Origin: Streptomyces sp. NBC_00190
GTDB taxonomy: Bacteria; Actinomycetota; Actinomycetes; Streptomycetales; Streptomycetaceae
Assembly: GCF_036203305.1 (NCBI RefSeq)
Contig: NZ_CP108131.1
Coordinates: forward strand, 3,596,001-3,660,000
Direction of reading: 5' to 3'
DNA length: 64,000 nt
Shown here piece after piece: positions 1 to 8,326 of the stretch (within the stretch, counting starts at the first letter, position 1; every line of letters starts with the position of its first letter). The position numbers and the translations under genes are program-made. A model generated the notes under the pieces. It did no database searches. It was not told the origin of the DNA and saw only the letters and a program-made list of their open reading frames with translations.

Positions 1-1
1 G

Positions 2-100
2 GAATCCGACCCGAAGGGCTTCGCCCGGCTCCAGCGGGGCAGCAGCGGGCTCGCCGCCGCCCTCGGGTACGCCTGGGGCGGATCCGGCCAGGAGGCGTAG
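2..100 (+). CDS. C-terminal end of an unidentified gene (cut by window edge)
   Basis: Only the last 32 codons are present, ending in TAG; the start lies off the left edge. A long perfect hairpin follows immediately, which supports this being a true gene end. The visible tail (contains RGSSGLAAALGYAWGG) is too short for me to assign a family. Confidence 0.45.
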   Translation, partial: ESDPKGFARLQRGSSGLAAALGYAWGGSGQEA

Positions 101-104
101 GAAC

Positions 105-143
105 GGGCGGCCGGCCGGGGGACACTCCCCCGGCCGGCCGCCC
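105..143. terminator. Bidirectional terminator hairpin
   Basis: Perfect 17-bp GC-only stem (105-121 with 127-143) around a 5-nt loop, placed between two convergent genes. There is no U-tract, as is usual for Streptomyces terminators. Confidence 0.75.
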
Positions 144-157
144 GCCGCCGCCCTGTC

Positions 158-1624
158 TCAGCCCGTCCAGACGATCGACTGCATCTCGCTGTACGCGTGC
201 AAGGCGTACGAGCCCACGTCCCGGCCCACGCCCGACCTCTTGAAGCCGCCGAACGGCGCCTCCATGTTCCGGCCGATGGTGTTCACGCCCACCCCGCCCG
301 CCCGCAGCCGCCGCGCCACGCGGAACGCGCGTGCGGAGTCCCCGGACCACACGTAGCTGAGCAGGCCGAAGTCGCTGTCGTTGGCCAGCTCGACGGCCTG
401 GTCCTCGCCCCCGTCGAAGGGCACGACCACGACGACCGGGCCGAAGATCTCCTCCCGGACCACGCGCATGTCGTTCGTGCAGTCCACCAGCAGGGTCGGC
501 GCCACGTAGAAACCGCGGCCGTCCCCGACGACCGGGCGCTCGCCGCCGTACGCGATCCGCGCCCCCTCCTTGCGGCCCAGCTCGACGTACGACTCCACGC
601 GGTCCCGGTGCGCCGCCGAGATCACCGGGCCCACCACCGTGCCCTGCACCTTCGGGTCGCCGACCTTCATGAAGGCCAGGTAGCCGGTCAGCTTCTCGAC
701 CAGCTGCCCGTAGACCGAGCGGTGCACGATCACCCGCGTCGGAGCCGTGCAGATCTGCCCGGAGTAGAAGGAGAAGGTCGTCCCGATCCCCATCACCGCC
801 GCGTCCAGGTCGGCGTCCTCCAGGACGACGGCCGCGCCCTTGCCGCCCAGCTCCATCAGCTGCCGCTTCATCGTCCGGCCGCAGACCTCCGCGATGCGCT
901 GGCCGACACCCGTGGAACCGGTGAAGGACACCATGTCCACGTACGGGGAGTCCACGGCGGCCTCGCCGACCTCCACCGCCTGCCCGCCGACCACGTTCAC
1001 CACGCCCGCCGGAACCCCGGCCTCCGCGAGTGCCTCGGCCATCTTGAACACCGACAGCGGGTCCTGCGGGGCCGGTTTGACCACCACCGTGTTGCCCATG
1101 GCCAGGGCCGGGGCGACCTTGCCCGCCGGGTTGGCCCACGGGTTGTTGTACGAGGTGATGCAGGTGACCACGCCGACCGGCTGGCGCACCTCCAGGGCTC
1201 CGAGGACACTCGCCTTCCCCATCGGGCCGGCCTCGGTGACCTGCGGCGGAAGGCCCCTCTCCACCGGTTCCAGGGCGCCCTTCGCGTACCGCCTGAAGCG
1301 CGAGACCCCGACGCCGACCTGCATCCCGCGCGCGATGCCCGTCGGCGCGCCCGTCTCCGCCCGGGCCAGGGCCGCCCACGGCTCGAACTCCCGCTGGATG
1401 ATGTCCGCGGCCCGGTCGAGGATCGCCGCCCGCTCCTCCGGCCTCGTACGGGACCACGCGCCGAATGCCTCGGCCGCGGCCCGCGCCGCCTCCTCGACCT
1501 GGGCCCGCGAGGCCTCGGGCGCGAGCCCGGCCACCGACTCGTCCGCCGGGTCGACCACCTCGTAGTGGCCGCCGTCGGGTTCCACCCACTCGCCGCCGAT
1601 GAAGAGCCTCTGCGCTTCGGTCAC
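158..1624 (-). CDS. Aldehyde dehydrogenase family protein
   Basis: NAD(P)-dependent oxidation of an aldehyde to the acid, cytosolic; 488 aa, the normal family length. Visible landmarks are the Rossmann motif FTGSTGVG, the general base in LMELGGK (Glu258) and the nucleophile in SGQICTAPT (Cys292); the C-terminal APFGGFKRSGVGRD block is also typical. The GTG start shares a GTGA overlap with the stop of the upstream amidohydrolase gene, so the two are translationally coupled. It is the last gene of a unit that begins with the LLM oxidoreductase and is preceded there by two copies of the CTGACG-N3-CGTCAG palindrome. The natural aldehyde is unknown; a product of the upstream oxidoreductase or amidohydrolase is an inference. 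Confidence 0.9.
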   Translation of the reverse strand: MTEAQRLFIGGEWVEPDGGHYEVVDPADESVAGLAPEASRAQVEEAARAAAEAFGAWSRTRPEERAAILDRAADIIQREFEPWAALARAETGAPTGIARGMQVGVGVSRFRRYAKGALEPVERGLPPQVTEAGPMGKASVLGALEVRQPVGVVTCITSYNNPWANPAGKVAPALAMGNTVVVKPAPQDPLSVFKMAEALAEAGVPAGVVNVVGGQAVEVGEAAVDSPYVDMVSFTGSTGVGQRIAEVCGRTMKRQLMELGGKGAAVVLEDADLDAAVMGIGTTFSFYSGQICTAPTRVIVHRSVYGQLVEKLTGYLAFMKVGDPKVQGTVVGPVISAAHRDRVESYVELGRKEGARIAYGGERPVVGDGRGFYVAPTLLVDCTNDMRVVREEIFGPVVVVVPFDGGEDQAVELANDSDFGLLSYVWSGDSARAFRVARRLRAGGVGVNTIGRNMEAPFGGFKRSGVGRDVGSYALHAYSEMQSIVWTG

Positions 1625-3360
1625 CGCGTGCTCACCGTCCTCGTGTCCCGGCCCGACCGGAGCACGACGCCCGGAATCGCGCCCGTCACCTCGTCGTCGC
1701 GGATGGTCTCCACGCCGTTGACCCGTACCGAGACGATCCCGATGGCCCGCGCGTCCAGCCGCGGGCTGTCCCCGGGCAGGTCGTGGACCAGCGTCGCCGG
1801 TCCGGCCTCGATGCGCGCCGGATCGAAGAGCACCAGGTCCGCGTGGTAGCCCTCGGTGATGCGGCCTCGCTCGCGCAGCCCGAACAGCCGGGCCGGATCG
1901 TCGGTGAGCATCCGTACCGCCTGCTCCAGCGGCACCAGCTTGCGGCCGCGCAGGCAGTCGCCGAGGAAGCGGGTCGTGTACGGGGCCCCGCACATGCGGT
2001 CCAGGTGCGCGCCCGCGTCGGAGCCGCCGAGCATGACGTCCTCGTGCTGCCAGGTCTCGGCGCGCAGCGCCCAGCTGGCGGGGTCGTTGTCGGTGGGCAT
2101 CGGCCACAGGACCGTACGGAGGTCGTCGTTGGCGCAGATCTCCACCAGGCAGTGGAAGGGGTCCTGGCCGCGCTCGGCCGCGATGTCGCGCACGACGCGG
2201 CCGGAGAGGCCCTCGTTCTCCTTGCTGTACGTGTCGCCGATGACATAGCGGCCGAAGTTGGCGAGGCGCCGGAAGACTCCGGCCTCCTTGCTGTCGGCGC
2301 GGCGCAGCATCTCGGCCCGCACGTCCGCGTCGCGCAGCCTCGCGATCCGCTCGGGGACGGGCAGGGCGAGGACCTCGCCCCAGCCGGGGATGAGGTTGAG
2401 CGCGCAGAAGGTGCCCAGCGACATGTTCATGGGGGTGAGGATCGGCATCGTCAGCGCCACGATGCGGCCGCCGGCCTTGCGGGCGCGTTCGCTGGGGATC
2501 AGCTGGCGCGGGACCCGCTCGGGGACGGAGGCGTCGATGGTGAGGACGTTCCAGTTCAGGGGCCGTCCGGCGGCGGCGCTCATCTCGACGAAGAGGTCGA
2601 TCTCCTCGTCGGAGAACTGGTCGAGGCAGCCCGCGACGATCGCCTCCAGCTGGGTGCCCTCGTGTTCGGCGACGGCCTTGGAGAGCGCGAGGAGTTCGCC
2701 GGGCCCGGCGTGCCGGGAGGCGACGGGGGCGCCGGCGCCGTCGGAGTGCGTGGAGGACTGGGTGGTGGACAGGCCCCAGGCGCCGGCGTCCATGGCGTCG
2801 TGGAAGAGGTCGATCATCTGCTGGAGCTGTTCGGGCGTGGGCTGGCCGCCGACGGCGTCCTCGCCCATGACGTGGCGGCGCAGTGCGCAGTGGCCGACCA
2901 TGAAGCCGGCGTTGACGGCGATCCGGCCCTCCAGGGCGTCGAGGTACTCGCCGAAGGTGGACCAGGTCCAGTCGACGCCCTCCTCCAGGGCCTTGAGGGC
3001 CATGCCCTCGACCTTGCTCATCATGCGGCGGGTGTAGTCGGCGTCTTCCGGGCGGGCCGGGTTGAGGGGGGCCAGGGTGAAGCCGCAGTTCCCGCCGGCG
3101 ACGGTGGTGACGCCGTGGTTCATGGAGGGGGTGGCGTACGGGTCCCAGAACAGCTGGGCGTCGTAGTGCGTGTGCGGGTCGACGAAGCCGGGGGTGAGGA
3201 CGAGGCCGGTGGCGTCCTCGCTGGTGCGGGCCTCTTCGGTGACGGTGCCGGGCGCCGCGATGACGACGATCCGGCCGTCGCGCAGGCCGACGTCCGCGAC
3301 GCGGGCGGGGGCGCCTGTGCCGTCGACGACGGTGGCGCCCTTGATCAGGTGGTCGAGCAT
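1621..3360 (-). CDS. Amidohydrolase, N-acyl-D-amino-acid deacylase (D-aminoacylase) family
   Basis: 579-aa metal-dependent hydrolase of the urease/dihydroorotase superfamily. N-terminal small beta domain (LIKGATVVDGTGAPARVADV), then the metal site PGFVDPHTHYDAQLFWDP (His-x-His on strand 1), and near the C-terminus GGSDAGAHLDRMCG, which carries the Asp ligand typical of this family, followed by ARLFGLRERGRI. Family members hydrolyse N-acyl amide or ring C-N bonds; many actinobacterial paralogues sit in lipid-catabolic operons with no known substrate. It is translationally coupled to the aldehyde dehydrogenase downstream. The ATG start is followed at once by the beta-domain core, so no longer start is needed. 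A hairpin separates it from the upstream LLM gene and may reduce read-through. Confidence 0.8.
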   Translation of the reverse strand: MLDHLIKGATVVDGTGAPARVADVGLRDGRIVVIAAPGTVTEEARTSEDATGLVLTPGFVDPHTHYDAQLFWDPYATPSMNHGVTTVAGGNCGFTLAPLNPARPEDADYTRRMMSKVEGMALKALEEGVDWTWSTFGEYLDALEGRIAVNAGFMVGHCALRRHVMGEDAVGGQPTPEQLQQMIDLFHDAMDAGAWGLSTTQSSTHSDGAGAPVASRHAGPGELLALSKAVAEHEGTQLEAIVAGCLDQFSDEEIDLFVEMSAAAGRPLNWNVLTIDASVPERVPRQLIPSERARKAGGRIVALTMPILTPMNMSLGTFCALNLIPGWGEVLALPVPERIARLRDADVRAEMLRRADSKEAGVFRRLANFGRYVIGDTYSKENEGLSGRVVRDIAAERGQDPFHCLVEICANDDLRTVLWPMPTDNDPASWALRAETWQHEDVMLGGSDAGAHLDRMCGAPYTTRFLGDCLRGRKLVPLEQAVRMLTDDPARLFGLRERGRITEGYHADLVLFDPARIEAGPATLVHDLPGDSPRLDARAIGIVSVRVNGVETIRDDEVTGAIPGVVLRSGRDTRTVSTR

Positions 3361-3420
3361 GACGTCCCTTCTGCCGGTGTTCGCGTTGCGCGCCGTGTGC
3401 TGGGGCTCTGCCCCCGCGTG

Positions 3421-3474
3421 CCCCGGCCGGAGGCCGCCGGGCGGCCGCGGCCTCGGCATGACCTCCGGCCGGGG
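3421..3474. terminator. Hairpin between LLM and amidohydrolase genes
   Basis: Perfect 13-bp arms CCCCGGCCGGAGG / CCTCCGGCCGGGG (3421-3433 and 3462-3474) with a GC-rich 28-nt loop. In this 194-nt intergenic gap it could attenuate read-through from the LLM gene. No separate promoter or operator is obvious in the gap. Confidence 0.4.
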
Positions 3475-3521
3475 CCGGTGTGGGACGGCGGTCCGGGAAG
3501 ACGCCGTCCCCGTTCTCCCCG

Positions 3522-3554
3522 CCTGGGGGTCCCTCCCAGCGGTAGCTGGGGGAG
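3522..3554. repeat. Intergenic GC hairpin repeat, copy 1
   Basis: A 33-bp element of form CCTGGGGG...CTCCCAGC-GGTA-GCTGGGGGAG that abuts the stop codon of the LLM gene. A related copy lies at 32967-32999. Elements of this look are scattered through many Streptomyces genomes (from memory). Here it can also act as the LLM gene's terminator. Confidence 0.5.
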
Positions 3555-4676
3555 TCAGACGGCCTGGCGGAAGCGCGTCGTGCGGTGGACCGGGTCCGTG
3601 TCGATCTCCGGGATCACGTGCTCGCCGATGAGCTTGATCGTGGTCATCGTGTCCTCGTACGACACCCCGGTCGGCAGGCCGAAGGACAGCTGGTCCGCGC
3701 CCGCCTGTTCCCAGCGCCTGCACTGCTGGAGGACCTCCGACGGGTCACCGCAGATCAGCAGCTCCTCGGCGATCAGCAGCTCGATGATCTCCGCGTTGTA
3801 CTCGGGCAGCAGCTCGGGCCACTGCGGGATGGCCTCCGGCCGCGGGAAGGTGTCGTGGTAGCGGAAGACCAGCGACTGGAAGCGGTTCATGTGGGCGTTG
3901 ACGGCGATCTCGACCGCCTTGTCGTGGGTCTCGGCGCATATCGCGGTCGAGGTGACCATGACGTTGTCGTTGACGAAGGCGCCGATGGCCTTCGCCTCCT
4001 GGATCGCCGTCTTGTACTGGTCCAGCACCCACTCCATGTCCGAGACCTTCTGGACGCTGAAGCCGAGGACCCCGAGCCCCTTCTTCGCCGCCATCGCGTA
4101 CGAGGACGGGGACCCGGCGGCGTACCACATCGCCGGGTGCGCCTTGCCGTACGGCTTGGGGAAGATCTTCCGCGGCGGCAGCGACCAGTGCTTGCCCTGG
4201 AACCCCTCGTACTCCTCCTGGAGGAACATCTTGGGGAACTCCGCGATGGTCTCCTCCCAGATCTCCTTCGTGCCGTTCATGTCCTCGATGCCGGGCAGGA
4301 ACCCGAGGATCTCGTGGCTGCCGGCGCCGCGGCCGGTGCCGAACTCGAAGCGGCCCTTGGAGAGGTGGTCGAGCATGGCGACCTTCTCGGCGACCTTCAC
4401 CGGGTGGTTCACCGGCGCGAGCGGGTTGAAGATGCCGGAGCCGAGGTGGATCCGCTCGGTGGCGTGCGCGAGGTACCCGAGGAAGACCTCGTTCGCCGAG
4501 AGGTGTGAATACTCCTCCAGGAAGTGGTGCTCGGAGGCCCAGGCGTACTTGAAGCCCGACTTGTCTGCCTGGATGACGTAGTCGGTCTCCTCGATCAGCG
4601 CCTTGTGCTCTGCCTCGGGGTCGACCTTGGACCGTGACTCGGCCACGTATCCCTGCACGAAGAGCCCGAATTCCAA
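3555..4676 (-). CDS. LLM-class flavin-dependent oxidoreductase (luciferase-like)
   Basis: 373-aa TIM-barrel flavin oxidoreductase of the bacterial-luciferase superfamily (FMN monooxygenase or F420-dependent). It begins MEFGLFVQGYVAESR on a TTG codon; the only nearby alternative GTG is out of frame, and AAGGA lies 12 nt upstream. Family blocks present are SEHHFLEEYSH, LGSGIFNPLAPVNHPVKVAE, the GRFEFGTGRGAG phosphate/flavin loop, and AAGSPSSYAMAAKKGLGVLG. It is the first gene of the unit amidohydrolase/aldehyde dehydrogenase, with one perfect CTGACG-N3-CGTCAG palindrome 23 nt upstream of its start and a second, one-mismatch copy further up. It probably oxidises a hydrophobic acyl or carbonyl substrate; no substrate can be read from sequence. 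Confidence 0.85.
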   Translation of the reverse strand: MEFGLFVQGYVAESRSKVDPEAEHKALIEETDYVIQADKSGFKYAWASEHHFLEEYSHLSANEVFLGYLAHATERIHLGSGIFNPLAPVNHPVKVAEKVAMLDHLSKGRFEFGTGRGAGSHEILGFLPGIEDMNGTKEIWEETIAEFPKMFLQEEYEGFQGKHWSLPPRKIFPKPYGKAHPAMWYAAGSPSSYAMAAKKGLGVLGFSVQKVSDMEWVLDQYKTAIQEAKAIGAFVNDNVMVTSTAICAETHDKAVEIAVNAHMNRFQSLVFRYHDTFPRPEAIPQWPELLPEYNAEIIELLIAEELLICGDPSEVLQQCRRWEQAGADQLSFGLPTGVSYEDTMTTIKLIGEHVIPEIDTDPVHRTTRFRQAV

Positions 4677-4699
4677 GGGGGTTCACCGTCCTTTGATTT

Positions 4700-4714
4700 C
4701 TGACGTTGCGTCAG
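4700..4714. promoter_or_regulatory. Operator palindrome, perfect (site 1)
   Basis: CTGACG-TTG-CGTCAG, 15 bp with perfect half-sites, 23 nt upstream of the LLM start codon. The flanking T...A extends the dyad by one base pair each side. First of 14 copies in the window. Confidence 0.8.
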
Positions 4715-4760
4715 ATTCGATGTCTCGACTGTTCCATCGGCGGGGGCGGAGCGTCAATAC

Positions 4761-4775
4761 CTGACGCTCCATCAG
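4761..4775. promoter_or_regulatory. Operator palindrome, one mismatch (site 2)
   Basis: CTGACG-CTC-CATCAG, one mismatch in the right half. It lies 61 bp upstream (start to start) of the perfect copy in the same promoter region and just after the stop of the SDR gene. Confidence 0.65.
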
Positions 4776-4792
4776 ATATGACTGGAAGGTGG

Positions 4793-5578
4793 CTAGAGGA
4801 TGCTGACGCCGGCCATCCAGCCGCCGTCGATCACGAAGGGCTGGCCGGTGATGTACGAGGAGTCCTCGCCGGTCAGGAAGAGGGCGAGCTTCGCGATCTC
4901 CTCCGGCTGCCCCACCCGCCCCATCGGGACGACCCGCTTGTACAGCTCCGCCATCGCGTCCCTGGCCTCGTCGGTCATGTTCGCCGGGTCCAGCAGGCCG
5001 GGATTGGCCATCGGGGTGTCCACGGCACCCGGGCACATCGCGTTGACCCGGATCCCCTTGCCCGCCAGCTCCAGCGCCGCCACCCGGGTCAAGCCGAGGA
5101 TGGCCGCCTTGGTCGCGGCGTACGCGCCGACGTAACTCATGCCCGTCAGGCCCGTGTACGAGGAGGTGTTGACGATCGTGCCGCCGCCGGCCGCCTCGAT
5201 CTCGGGGGCGACGGACTTGATGCCGAGGAAGGCGCCCACCTGGTTGACCTGGACCACCTGCTGGAACTCCTCCAGCGGGGTCGCGGTCAGCTCGTTGAAG
5301 CGCAGGATGCCCGCGTTGTTGACGAGGCCGTCGACCGGGCCGAAGGCCTCCTTCGCGGCGGCGACCGCCCCGGCCCAGTCCTCTTCGCGGCTCACGTCGA
5401 GGCGTACGTACCGGGCCCGGTCCTCGCCGATCTCCTTGGCCACGGCGGCGCCCTGCTCGTCCAGCACGTCACCGAGGAGCACCTTGGCCCCCTCGGCGGC
5501 GAAGAGGCGGGCCTCCTGCTCGCCCTGGCCCCGTGCGGCGCCGGTGATGATCACGACGCGCCCGTCCAGCTTGCCCAT
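4793..5578 (-). CDS. SDR-family NAD(P)-dependent oxidoreductase
   Basis: 261-aa classical short-chain dehydrogenase. Cofactor motif TGAARGQGE near residue 12, an NNAG block, catalytic Ser in NTSSYTGLTG and the Tyr-x3-Lys in YVGAYAATKAA, then PGAVDTP. The C-terminus VIDGGWMAGVS is the usual SDR end. The ATG is chosen over a GTG six nt upstream because AGGAG sits 8 nt from the ATG but only 2 nt from the GTG. It follows the F420-type LLM gene by 11 nt and is surely co-transcribed with it. Likely a hydroxyacyl-CoA or alcohol dehydrogenase of the same degradative route (inference). Confidence 0.88.
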   Translation of the reverse strand: MGKLDGRVVIITGAARGQGEQEARLFAAEGAKVLLGDVLDEQGAAVAKEIGEDRARYVRLDVSREEDWAGAVAAAKEAFGPVDGLVNNAGILRFNELTATPLEEFQQVVQVNQVGAFLGIKSVAPEIEAAGGGTIVNTSSYTGLTGMSYVGAYAATKAAILGLTRVAALELAGKGIRVNAMCPGAVDTPMANPGLLDPANMTDEARDAMAELYKRVVPMGRVGQPEEIAKLALFLTGEDSSYITGQPFVIDGGWMAGVSIL

Positions 5579-5589
5579 GGTCACGACTC

Positions 5590-6537
5590 CTAGTCGTTGA
5601 GAAGCGGGGCCACCTCGGCCCCGAAAGCGGTGATCTGGTCGACGAGTTCGGCGCGGTCGCGATTGCGGAACCGGACCTGGATCTGGTCGACGCCGAGCGC
5701 CTTGTACTCCCGCAGGGACTCGGCGAGCGCCTCCGCCTTGCCGGTGAGGGCGCGGCGGCCGGTGTCCCAGCCGGGCTCGCCGACGTACAGCGGCTCGGTG
5801 ATCGCGCCGAACTCGACGGGCCCGGTGACTCCGGCCGCCTCGCGGAGCTCCTTGATACGGGCGATCTGCGCCGGGAGCCTGTAGCGCGGGTCGCCCTGCG
5901 GGAGCCAGCCGTCGCCGCGGACGGCGGCCCGGCGCACGGCGGCGGGCGAGGAGCCGCCCACCCAGACGGGGATCCGCTCCTGGGCGGGCCGGGGCAGCTG
6001 GCCGAGGTCCTTGAAGGAGAACAGTTCGCCCTCGAACTCCGGGTACTCCTCGGGCCCCAGCGCCGCCCGCAGCACGTCGAGGGTCTCGTCGAGGACGGCT
6101 CCGCGCCGGGCGAAGTCCACGCCGAGGACCTCGAACTCCTCCTGCACGTGCCCGGCGCCGACGCCGAGGATCAGCCGCCCGCCGGAGAGGTGGTCGAGGG
6201 TGGCGTACTGCTTGGCGCTGATCAGCGGGTGGCGCAGGCCGAGGATCGCGACGTGGCTCAGCAGCCGCACGTGCTCGGTGATGCCGGCGAGGAAGGACAG
6301 GGTGGCCACCGGGTCGTACCAGACGGTGCTCATGGGTCCGGCGAGCCGGCGCGGGATGGCGACGTGGTCGCAGGTGGCGACGTAGCCGAAGCCGGCCCGG
6401 TCGGCGGCCCGCGCCACCTCGGCGAGATCGGCGGCGGTGGCCGACGCCTCCCAGGGCTCGGCGTAGATGGTGCTCTGCGACTGGACCGGGAGCTGCATCC
6501 CGTGGACCAGCCGCCCTTCCGGAAACACGCGCGCCAT
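5590..6537 (-). CDS. LLM-class F420-dependent oxidoreductase
   Basis: 315-aa luciferase-like TIM barrel, closer to the F420-dependent group than the first LLM gene. Blocks include ATCDHVAIPRRL, TLSFLAGITEHVRLLSHV, LGLRHPLISAKQYATLDHLS, the GRLILGVGAGHVQEEFEVLG signature and VWVGGSSPAAVRRAAVRGDG. The ATG start has AGGCGGG upstream. First gene of a two-gene unit with the SDR; a perfect CTGACG-N3-CGTCAG site lies 96 nt upstream. Proposed role: hydride transfer with F420 on a CoA thioester or a ketone/alcohol; substrate unknown. Confidence 0.85.
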   Translation of the reverse strand: MARVFPEGRLVHGMQLPVQSQSTIYAEPWEASATAADLAEVARAADRAGFGYVATCDHVAIPRRLAGPMSTVWYDPVATLSFLAGITEHVRLLSHVAILGLRHPLISAKQYATLDHLSGGRLILGVGAGHVQEEFEVLGVDFARRGAVLDETLDVLRAALGPEEYPEFEGELFSFKDLGQLPRPAQERIPVWVGGSSPAAVRRAAVRGDGWLPQGDPRYRLPAQIARIKELREAAGVTGPVEFGAITEPLYVGEPGWDTGRRALTGKAEALAESLREYKALGVDQIQVRFRNRDRAELVDQITAFGAEVAPLLND

Positions 6538-6633
6538 GGCGGACCCGCCTCGCCTTCGACTAGTCGTCTGCTTCGTCGGCCTCGACTGCTGCGTCTGCCG
6601 ATTCGTCATATCGGTGCCGGGCCATCGTCGTAG

Positions 6634-6648
6634 CTGACGATCCGTCAG
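6634..6648. promoter_or_regulatory. Operator palindrome, perfect (site 3)
   Basis: CTGACG-ATC-CGTCAG between the divergent F420-type LLM gene (96 nt to its start) and the SMI1-like gene (51 nt to its start). By analogy with the other sites it is assigned to the LLM/SDR unit. Confidence 0.75.
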
Positions 6649-6699
6649 GCAAGGGGTCCGACGGGTCCGGCCCCGCCGCTGTCGGTGGCGCCCGCTTCA

Positions 6700-7623
6700 A
6701 TGGCCGTCATGGACGAACAGGAAGAACTCCTCTCGGCCGTCCACCACCTGGCCTGGCCGGGTACGGGCGATCTGGCGTGCGACGAGGCAGGACACCCGGC
6801 GGGACACGTGTGTCTGCCGCTCTCGGACGAGAACGGCCTCGACTCGATCCAGGAGGCGCTCAGCGGGCGGTACGGACAGCCGCGCAACCTCGCCATGGGC
6901 GGGTACGCCGATCCGACCGTGAGCACGCGGACCGGGCTGCCGCTGCTGGCCCCGTTCGGCGAACGGATCGTGGAGATGCGCGCGTGGGCGCACGCGGGCC
7001 GGTGGATCGGCTGCGGCACCGCCCGCTTCGACGACGGCGTACGGATCGTGGCGCTGGTCGCGGAGCGGGAGGATCCGGCGGCGGACCTGGCGGAGGTGAC
7101 GTCCTGGGTGGACGGGGTCGTCGCCGTCACGGGATGTGACACGACCCGCGCGCGTACCGTCGACTGGGAGGCGGTCGAGGCCCGGATCGGGACCGCGCTG
7201 CCCGCCGACTACAAGCAGCTCGCCGAGCTGTTCGGGTACGGCGCCTTCGACGGATACCTCCAGCTCCACATACCCGACGCCCCGTACAGGAGCGATGACA
7301 TCGTCCTGCACACCCAGTGGCTGGGCGAGTGGGCCGCGTCGCACGACAGCGGCCTGTGGGAACCGTACGAGGTGTATCCGGTCCCCGGCGGGCTGCTGGA
7401 GTGGGCCTCCTCCGAGCAGGCCGACCAGTTCTTCTGGCTCACCGAGGGCGCGGACCCCGACCGGTGGCCCATCCTCATGAAGGAGGACGTCCCCGACTCG
7501 TGGCGGCGGTTCGACGGGACGACCGCCGAGTTCGTCCACCGCCTGCTCACCGACCGCGGGCACCCCTTCTCGACGGCCCGGTACTTCGATACCCACTGGT
7601 TCCAGAGCTACGAGACCCCCTAG
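6700..7623 (+). CDS. SMI1/KNR4-domain protein
   Basis: 307 aa. The C-terminal half begins WEAVEARIGTALPADYKQLAELFGYGAFDG, the typical start of the SMI1/KNR4 (SUKH) fold, and continues through EWASSEQADQFFWLTEG and WRRFDGTTAEFVHRLL. The N-terminal half (about residues 1-145) resembles no family I know. SUKH proteins often serve as immunity proteins against secreted toxins, but no toxin gene is adjacent, so that role is not supported here. Starts at 6700 and 6709 (both ATG) are possible and neither has a clear ribosome site. The next gene starts 10 nt after the stop and may be co-transcribed. Confidence 0.75.
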   Translation: MAVMDEQEELLSAVHHLAWPGTGDLACDEAGHPAGHVCLPLSDENGLDSIQEALSGRYGQPRNLAMGGYADPTVSTRTGLPLLAPFGERIVEMRAWAHAGRWIGCGTARFDDGVRIVALVAEREDPAADLAEVTSWVDGVVAVTGCDTTRARTVDWEAVEARIGTALPADYKQLAELFGYGAFDGYLQLHIPDAPYRSDDIVLHTQWLGEWAASHDSGLWEPYEVYPVPGGLLEWASSEQADQFFWLTEGADPDRWPILMKEDVPDSWRRFDGTTAEFVHRLLTDRGHPFSTARYFDTHWFQSYETP

Positions 7624-7633
7624 GGTGCGGCGG

Positions 7634-8326
7634 ATGGACCTCATACTCACGCTGGTCAGCGGGATCGCCTGGACCGTCGTGTACGTGGAGGCGATCCGCG
7701 TCGGGCTGCGCGACCGGACGTACGCGATGCCCCTGGCCGCGCTCGCGCTGAACTTCGCCTGGGAGTCGGTCTACGCCGTCCGCGACTTCGCGACCGGGGT
7801 CTCTCCCCAGGGCGTGGTGAACGTGGTGTGGGCGGCCGCCGACATCGTGATCATCTCCACCTACCTGCGGTTCGGGCGGCCCGAGCTCCCGCGGTTCGTG
7901 ACCCGTCCGCTCTTCGCCGCCTGGTCGGTCCTGGTGTTCGCCACCGGGTTCGCCGTGCAGGGGCTGTTCCTCGCCCACTTCGGGGCGCACGACGCCTCCC
8001 GCTACTCGGCGTTCCTGCAGAACCTGCTGATGTCCGGCCTGTTCATCGGCCTCTACGCCGCCCGGCAGGGGCCGCGCGGGCAGTCCCCGACCATCGCCGT
8101 CGCCAAGTGGCTGGGCACGCTGGCCCCGACCCTGCTGTTCGGCGTACTGGAGCACTCGCCCTTCGTCCTCGGGCTCGGTCTCCTGTGCAGCGTCTTCGAC
8201 CTGGTCTACATCGGGCTGCTGCTCCGAGACCGCCGCCGCCCGGACCGGGCAGAGTCAGAGGCTGGGGCAGAGGCGGCGGCTTCGGCCCCCGCTCCGGTCA
8301 GAAGCCTTCCGGACCCATCACGATGA
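7634..8326 (+). CDS. Pyr4/PaxB/DmtA-like transmembrane terpene cyclase family protein
   Basis: 230-aa integral membrane protein with about six or seven hydrophobic segments and a charged tail. The N-terminal block IAWTVVYVEAIRVGLRDRTY followed by ALALNFAWESVYA matches my memory of the fungal PaxB/Pyr4 family pattern (Trp...Tyr...Ile...TYxM...NFAWExVY). The Glu of NFAWE corresponds to the catalytic Glu, and the Asp in SVFDLVYIGLLL to the second acidic residue of that family. Known members cyclise epoxidised or plain prenylated substrates in the membrane; DmtA is a Streptomyces example. No prenyltransferase or epoxidase is adjacent, so the substrate is open. The GTG at 7625 is an alternative start. 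The 3' end overlaps the convergent L,D-transpeptidase gene by 29 nt. Confidence 0.62.
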   Translation: MDLILTLVSGIAWTVVYVEAIRVGLRDRTYAMPLAALALNFAWESVYAVRDFATGVSPQGVVNVVWAAADIVIISTYLRFGRPELPRFVTRPLFAAWSVLVFATGFAVQGLFLAHFGAHDASRYSAFLQNLLMSGLFIGLYAARQGPRGQSPTIAVAKWLGTLAPTLLFGVLEHSPFVLGLGLLCSVFDLVYIGLLLRDRRRPDRAESEAGAEAAASAPAPVRSLPDPSR

